From Nemertoderma westbladi (lineage: Eukaryota > Xenacoelomorpha > Nemertodermatida > Nemertodermatidae), in contig JAUCBJ010004144.1 in assembly GCA_032718475.1 (NCBI GenBank), forward strand, positions 1 to 64,000: a DNA stretch of 64,000 nucleotides, read 5' to 3'. The first letter of the stretch is position 1, and each line of letters starts with the position of its first letter. The notes beneath the pieces are model-generated. The model was not told where the DNA came from. It saw only the letters and a program-made list of their open reading frames with translations, and did no database searches. Below are positions 56,600 through 64,000 of this stretch, in pieces. The position numbers and the translations under genes are program-made.

Positions 56600-56765
56600 G
56601 GTTAGGGGTTTGGCCCCTGACCCTTATTGTGTGTGTCTCCTTTGGGGCCTATTGTCCCCGTTTACTGGGCTGACACGAGGTTGATTGGTAATCAACCTCG
56701 TGCTCCCAATATTGCTTTATGGCTCACTCTATGGGTTTGTGTTAGCGGAATTGGATAAGCTAACA
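56600..56765 (-). repeat. 5' LTR of LTR-3, part 2
   Basis: Continues part 1 after the BEL-2 insertion (GGTTAGGGGTTTGGCC..GATAAGCTAACA) and matches 33830-33995. It is followed by AAAAT and the satellite. Confidence 0.93.
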
Positions 56766-59700
56766 AAAATTCATCCATCTTCATGGGAAAGACGAAGCAA
56801 ATAACAGCTGATTACTTCTATAAATGTAAGTGTTACCTGCTCTTTTGACTTTCATTTAAGATTGTCTATCTCTTGGAGTGGATTAGAAGTCATGAATATG
56901 AAAATCGATGTCGTTTTTTGTAAAAAATCAGAGGAGATTTTAATAAATTATTGCTGAAAAGCACCAAGGATTTTATACTCATTATATTCATGAACTATTT
57001 GAGATATTTAATACGATGAAACTATAATAAATATTCTAGAACACAACAATATTAACAGGGAGATAGGCTACTTATATCTTCACTCTGAGAGCCACAGATA
57101 GGGGGTGTTCCGACGCAATCAAAATTAATCCATCTCCTGGAGAAAGACGAAGCAAATAACAGCTGATTACTTCTATAAATTTAAGTGTTACCTGCTCTTT
57201 TGACTTTCATTTAAGATTGTCTATCTCTTGGAGTGGGTTAGAAGTCATGAATATGAAAATCGATGTCGTTTTTTGTAAAAAATCAGAGGAGATTTTAATA
57301 AATTAATGCTGAAAAACACCAAGGATTTTGACATGGCTTTAATACTCATTATATTCATGAAATAGCTAAGAAATTTGAGGTGAATTATTGTATCACATAT
57401 TAACTTCGGCTCCAGCCGCTTTGGCAATACGATGAAACTATAATAAATATTCTAGGACACAACAATATTAACAGGGAGATAGGCTACTTATATCTTCACT
57501 CTGAGAGCCTTAAAAAGGGGGTGTTCCGACGCAATCAAAATTCATCCATCTCCAGGGGAAAGACGAAGCAAAGAATAGCTGATTACTTCTATAAATGTAA
57601 GTGTTACCTGTTCTTTTGACTTTCGTTTAAGATTGTCTATCTCTTGGAGTGGGTTAGAAGACATGAATATGAAAATCAATGTCGTTTTTTGTAAAAAATC
57701 AGAGGAGATTTTAATAAATTATTGCTGAAAAACACCAAGGATTTTGACAAGGATTTAATACTCATTATATTCATGAAATAGCTGAGAAATTTGAGGTGAA
57801 TTATTGCATTACATATTAACTTCGGCTCCAGCCGCTTTGGCAATACGATGAAACTATAATAAATATTCTAGAACACAACAATATTAACAGGGAGATAGGC
57901 TACTTATCTCTTCACTCTGAGAGCCTCAAAAAGGGGGTGTTCTGACACAATCAAAATTCATCCATCTCCAGGGGAAAGACGAAGCAAAGAACAGCTGATT
58001 ACTTCTTTAAATGTAAGTGTTACCTGCTCTTTTGACTTTCATTTAAGATTGTCTATCTCTTGGAGTGGGTTAGAAGTCATGAATATGAAAATCGATGTCG
58101 TTTTTTGAAAAAAATCAGGAGATTTTAATAAATTATTGCTGAAAAACACCAAGGATTTTGACATGGCTTTAATACTCATTATATTCATGAAATAGCTAAG
58201 AAATTTGAGGTGAATTATTGTATCACATATTAACTTCGGCTCCAGCCGCTTTGGCAATACGATGAAACTATAATAAATATTCTAGGACACAACAATATTA
58301 ACAGGGAGATAGGCTACTTATATCTTCACTCTGAGAGCCTCAAAAAGGGGGTGTTCCGACGCAATCAAAATTCATCCATCTCCAGGGGAAAGACGAAGCA
58401 AAGAATAGCTGATTACTTCTATAAATTTAAGTGTTACCTGCTCTTTTGACTCTCATTTAAGATTGTCTATCTCTTGGAGTGGGTTAGAAGTCATGAATAT
58501 AAAAATCGATGTCGTTTTTTGTAAAAAATCAGAGGAGATTTTAATAAATTAATGCTGAAAAACACCAAGGATTTTGACATGGCTTTAATACTCATTATAT
58601 TCATGAAATAGCTGAGAAATTTGAGGTGAATTATTGTATCAAATATTAACTTCGGCTCCAGCCGCTTTGGCAATACGATGAAACTATAATAAATATTCTA
58701 GAACACAACAATATTAACAGGGAGATAGGCTACTTATATCTTCACTCTGAGAGCCTCATAAAGGGGGTGTTCCGACGTAATCAAAATTCATCCATCTCCA
58801 GGGGAAAGACGAAGCAAACAACAGCTGATTACTTCTTTAAATGTAAGTGTTACCTGCTCTTTTGACTTTCATTTAAGATTGTCTATCTCTTGGAGTGGGT
58901 TAGAAGTCATGAATATGAAAATCGATGTCGTTTTTTGAAAAAAATTAGGAGATTTTAATAAATTATTGCTGAAAAACACCAAGGATTTTGACATGGCTTT
59001 AATACTCATTATATTCATGAAATAGCTGAGAAATTTGAGGTGAATTATTGTATCACATATTAAGTTCGGCTCCAGCCGCTTTCGCAATACGATGAAACTA
59101 TAATACATATTCTAGAACACAACAATATTAACAGGGAGATAGGCTATTTATATCTTCACTCTGAGAGCCTCAAAAAGGGGGTGTTCCGACGCAATCAAAA
59201 TTCATCCATTTTCATGGGAAAGACGAAGCAAATAACAGCTGATTACTTCTATAAATGTAAGTGTTACCTGCTCTTTTGACTTTCATTTAAGATTGTCTAT
59301 CTCTTGGAGTGGATTAGAAGTCATGAATATGAAAATCGATGTCGTTTTTTGTAAAAAATCAGAGGAGATTTTAATAAATTATTGCTGAAAAGCACCAAGG
59401 ATTTTATACTCATTATATTCATGAACTATTTGAGATATTTAATACGATGAAACTATAATAAATATTCTAGAACACAACAATATTAACAGGGAGATAGGCT
59501 ACTTATATCTTCACTCTGAGAGCCACAGATAGGGGGTGTTCCGACGCAATCAAAATTAATCCATCTCCTGGAGAAAGACGAAGCAAATAACAGCTGATTA
59601 CTTCTATAAATGTAAGTTTTACCTGTTCTTATGACTTTCGTTTAAGATTCTCTATCTCGTGGAGTGGGTTAGAAGTTATAAATATGAAAATCGATGTCGT

Positions 59701-62700
59701 TTTTTGTAAAAAATCAGAGGAGATTTTAATAAATTAATGCTGAAAAACACCAAGGATTTTGACATGGCTTTAATACTTCATTATGTTCATGAAATTACTG
59801 AGATATTTGAGGTGAATTATTGCATTACATAATAACTTTAACTCCAGCCACATTAGCAATACGTTGAAACTATAATAAATATTCTACAACAGAACAATAT
59901 TAACAGGGAAATAGGCTACTTATCTCTTCTCTCTGAGAGCCTCAAAAAGGGGGTGTTCCGACGCAATCAAAATTCATCCATCTCCAGGGTAAAGACGAAG
60001 CAAATAACAGCTAGCTGATTACTTCTATAAATGTAAGTGTTACCTGCTCTTTTGACTTTCATTTAAGATTGTCTATCTCTTGGAGTGGATTAGAAGTCAT
60101 GAATATGAAAATCGATGTCGTTTTTTGAAAAAAATCAGAGGAGATTTTAATAAATTATTGCTGAAAAACACCAAGGATTTTGACATGGTTTTAATACTCA
60201 TTATATTCATGAAATAGCTGAGAAATTTGAGGTGAATTATTGTATCACATATTAAGTTCGGCTCCAGCCGCTTTGGCAATACGATGAAACTATAATACAT
60301 ATTCTAGAACACAACAATATTAACAGGGAGATAGGCTACTTATATCTTCACTCTGAGAGCCTCAAAAAGGGGGTGTTCCGACGCAATCAAAATTCATCCA
60401 TCTTCATGGGAAAGACGAAGCAAATAACAGCTGATTACTTCTATAAATGTAAGTGTTACCTGCTCTTTTGACTTTCATTTAAGATTGTCTATCTCTTGGA
60501 GTGGATTAGAAGTCATGAATATGAAAATCGATGTCGTTTTTTGTAAAAAATCAGAGGAGATTTTAATAAATTATTGCTGAAAAGTACCAAGGATTTTATA
60601 CTCATTATATTCATGAACTATTTGAGATATTTAATACGATGAAACTATAATAAATATTCTAGAACACAACAATATTAACTGGGAGATAGGCTACTTATAT
60701 CTTCACTCTGAGAGCCACAGATAGGGGGTGTTCCGACGCAATCAAAATTAATCCATCTCCTGGAGAAAGACGAAGCAAATAACAGCTGATTACTTCTATA
60801 AATGTAAGTTTTACCTGTTCTTATGACTTTCGTTTAAGATTCTCTATCTCGTGGAGTGGGTTAGAAGTTATAAATATGAAAATCGATGTCGTTTTTGTAA
60901 AAAATCAGAGGAGATTTTAATAAATTAATGCTGAAAAACACCAAGGATTTTGACATGGCTTTAATACTTCATTATGTTCATGAAATTAGTGAGATATTTG
61001 AGGTGAATTATTGCATTACATAATAACTTTAACTCCAGCCACATTAGCAATACGATGAAACTATAATAAATATTCTACAACAGAACAATATTAACAGGGA
61101 AATAGGCTACTTATCTCTTCACTCTGAGAACCTCAAAAAGGGGGTGTTCTGAAACAATCAAAATTCATCCATCTCCAGGGGAAAGACGAAGCAAAGAACA
61201 GCTGATTACTTCTATAAATTTAAGTGTTACCTGCTCTTTTGACTTTCATTTAAGATTGTCTATCTCTTGGAGTGGGTTAGAAGTCATGAATATGAAAATC
61301 GATGTCGTTTTTTGTAAAAAATCAGAGGAGATTTTAATAAATTAATGCCTAAAAACACCAAGGATTTTGACATGGCTGTAATACTCATTATATTCATGAA
61401 ATAGCTGAGAAATTTGAGGTGAATTATTGTATCACATATTAACTTCGGCTCCAGCCGCTTTGGCAATACGATGAAACTATAATAAATATTCTAGAACACA
61501 ACAATATTAACAGGGAGATAGGCTACTTATATCTTCACTCTGAGAGCCTCAAAAAGGGGGTGTTCCGACGCAATCAAAATTCATCCATCTCCAGGGGAAA
61601 GACGAAGCAAACAACAGCTGATTACTTCTATAAATGTAAGTGTTACCTGCTCATTTGACTTTCATTTAAGATTGTCTATCTCTTGGAGTGGGTTAGAAGT
61701 CATGAATATGAAAATTGATGTCGTTTTTTGAAAAAAATCAGAGGAGATTTTAATAAATTATTGCTGAAAAACACCAAGGATTTTGACATGGCTTTAATAC
61801 TCATTATATTCATGAAATAGCTGAGAAATTTGAGGTGAATTATTGTATCACATATTAAGTTCGGCTCCAGCCGCTTTGGCAATACGATGAAACTATAATA
61901 CATATTCTAGAACACAACAATATTAACAGGGAGATAGGCTACTTATATCTTCACTCTGAGAGCCTCAAAAAGGGGGTGTTCCAACGCAATCAAAATTCAT
62001 CCATCTCCAGGGGAAAGACGAAGCAAAGAACAGCTGATTACTTCTATAAATGTAAATGTTACCTGCTCTTTTGAATTTCATTTAAGATTGTCTATCTCTT
62101 GGAGTGGATTAGAAGTCTTGAATATGAAAATCGATGTCGTTTTTTGTAAAAAATCAGAGGAGATTTTAATAAATTATTGCTGAAAAACACCAAGGATTTT
62201 GACATGGCTTTAATACTCATTATATTCATGAAATAGCTGAGAAATTTGAGGTGAATTATTGTATCACATATTAAGTTCGGCTCCAGCCGCTTTGGCAATA
62301 CGATGAAACTATAATACATATTCTAGAACACAACAATATTAACAGGGAGATAGGCTACTTATATCTTCACTCTGAGAGCCTCAAAAAGGGGGTGTTCCGA
62401 CGCAATCAAAATTCATCCATCTTCATGGGAAAGACGAAGCAAATAACAGCTGATTACTTCTATAAATGTAAGTGTTACCTGCTCTTTTGACTTTCATTTA
62501 AGATTGTCTATCTCTTGGAGTGGATTAGAAGTCATGAATATGAAAATCGATGTCGTTTTTTGTAAAAAATCAGAGGAGATTTTAATAAATTATTGCTGAA
62601 AAGTACCAAGGATTTTATACTCATTATATTCATGAACTATTTGAGATATTTAATACGATGAAACTATAATAAATATTCTAGAACACAACAATATTAACAG

Positions 62701-64000
62701 GGAGATAGGCTACTTATATCTTCACTCTGAGAGCCACAGATATGGGGTGTTCCGACGCAATCAAAATTCATCCATCTCCAGGGGAAAGACGAAGCAAATA
62801 ACAGCTGATTACTTCTATAAATGTAAGTTTTACCTGTTCTTATGACTTTCGTTTAAGATTCTCTATCTCGTGGAGTGGGTTAGAAGTTATAAATATGAAA
62901 ATCGATGTCGTTTTTTGTAAAAAATCAGAGGAGATTTTAATAAATTAATGCTGAAAAACACCAAGGATTTTGACATGGCTTTAATACTTCATTATGTTCA
63001 TGAAATTAGTGAGATATTTGAGGTGAATTATTGCATTACATAATAACTTTAACTCCAGCCACATTAGCAATACGATGAAACTATAATAAATATTCTACAA
63101 CAGAACAATATTAACAGGGAAATAGGCTACTTATCTCTTCACTCTGAGAACCTCAAAAAGGGGGTGTTCTGAAACAATCAAAATTCATCCATCTCCAGGG
63201 GAAAGACGAAGCAAAGAACAGCTGATTACTTCTATAAATTTAAGTGTTACCTGCTCTTTTGACTTTCATTTAAGATTGTCTATCTCTTGGAGTGGGTTAG
63301 AAGTCATGAATATGAAAATCGATGTCGTTTTTTGTAAAAAATCAGAGGAGATTTTAATAAATTAATGCCTAAAAACACCAAGGATTTTGACATGGCTTTA
63401 ATACTCATTATATTCATGAAATAGCTGAGAAATTTGAGGTGAATTATTGTATCACATATTAACTTCGGCTCCAGCCGCTTTGGCAATACGATGAAACTAT
63501 AATAAATATTCTAGAACACAACAATATTAACAGGGAGATAGGCTACTTATATCTTCACTCTGAGAGCCTCAAAAAGGGGGTGTTCCGACGCAATCAAAAT
63601 TGATCCATCTCCAGGGGAAAGACGAAGCAAACAACAGCTGATTACTTCTATAAATGTAAGTGTTACCTGCTCATTTGACTTTCATTTAAGATTGTCTATC
63701 TCTTGGAGTGGGTTAGAAGTCATGAATATGAAAATCGATGTCGTTTTTTGAAAAAAATCAGAGGAGATTTTAATAAATTATTGCTGAAAAACACCAAGGA
63801 TTTTGACATGGCTTTAAAACTCATTATATTCATAAAATAGCTGAGAAATTTGAGGTGAATTATTGTATCACATATTAAGTTCGGCTCCAGCCGCTTTGGC
63901 AATACGATGAAACTATAATACATATTCTAGAACACAACAATATTAACAGGGAGATAGGCTACTTATATCTTCACTCTGAGAGCCTCAAAAAGGGGGTGTT
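56766..64000. repeat. Satellite array C, ~416-bp monomer, 2020-bp higher-order unit
   Basis: Continues array B to the window end. A higher-order period of 2020 bp (four full monomers plus one 355-bp monomer) is clear: 61284 and 61700 recur at 63304 and 63720, and short monomers recur near 60610 and 62630. Monomers with TTCATGGGAAAG mark the block starts (about 56778, 59210, 60400, 62420). No insertion is seen. Confidence 0.97.

Larger units (their letters stand above)
33466..56765 (-). mobile_element. Non-autonomous LTR retrotransposon LTR-3, interrupted by BEL-2
   Basis: 530-bp LTRs lie at 33466-33995 and, split by BEL-2, at 39732-40100 plus 56600-56765. In plus coordinates each begins TGTGACGGG and ends GCTAACA. 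The 5-bp duplication AAAAT is at 33461-33465 and 56766-56770, and removal restores the satellite. Orientation is minus: a G-rich tract (GGGGGGGGAG on the minus strand) abuts the left LTR, and the gag-like frames read leftward. The 5.7-kb interior lacks RT, integrase and protease, so the element must rely on enzymes from elsewhere. The TGTTA start of the minus-strand LTR resembles that of BEL-2, which hints at a BEL-like helper. That link is inference. Confidence 0.92.

Noticed and set aside
2665-63923. About 20 minus-strand ORFs of about 60 codons starting MPKRLEP or MYYSFIVLPKRLEP
   Set aside because: They are one frame of the satellite monomer. They are interrupted in many monomers and vary with the repeat, so nothing points to a protein.

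Overview
The window is eukaryotic and almost certainly from a metazoan, probably an arthropod, although the species cannot be fixed from sequence alone. It holds no recognisable host gene. It is a nest of mobile elements inside a satellite array. The evidence for a metazoan is two complete BEL/Pao LTR retrotransposons (a family known from animals), a TTAA-targeting DNA transposon and a long AT-rich satellite. There are no operons, ribosome binding sites or CRISPR arrays.

Layout. A satellite with a monomer of about 416 bp fills 172-7407, 25831-33465 and 56766-64000. These are one array split by two insertions. Insertion 1 (7412-25830) is a non-autonomous DNA transposon with TTAA target duplications, 16-bp outer inverted repeats and six internal 162-bp tandem repeats. 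A complete BEL/Pao element, here called BEL-1 (8913-25638, plus strand), sits inside it. Insertion 2 (33466-56765) is a non-autonomous LTR element on the minus strand, here called LTR-3. It has 530-bp LTRs, a gag-like coding region broken at poly-C runs, and a 1.5-kb pyrimidine-rich array punctuated by hairpins. Its 5' LTR is split by a second BEL/Pao element, BEL-2 (40101-56594, minus strand). Bases 1-171 are the end of another LTR of the BEL-2 family. Every junction is supported by a target duplication: TTAA, ATGTG, AAAAT and CTCTC.

BEL-1 and BEL-2 share one architecture. Each has LTRs of about 1.9-2.2 kb with a short U3 and a very long R/U5, a hairpin-rich leader, and a huge single-frame gag-pol with coiled-coil gag, capsid-like domain, zinc knuckles, protease, RT, RNase H, integrase and C-terminal domain. 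A 3' UTR with a conserved 12-mer follows, then a second ORF, an AT-rich repeat zone, a GGAGCGG polypurine tract and the 3' LTR. BEL-1 gag-pol is fully open (2911 aa). BEL-2 gag-pol carries one in-frame stop.

The most novel items are four. First, a second ORF lies downstream of gag-pol in both elements, with three CCHC knuckles in BEL-1 and no membrane segment. Second, each element carries its own short quasi-palindromic motif scattered through coding and non-coding DNA. Third, copies of the polypurine-tract motif occur between RNase H and integrase and just after the gag-pol stop. Fourth, both leaders have serial hairpins of unrelated sequence upstream of gag, and several hairpins in the window show compensatory changes.
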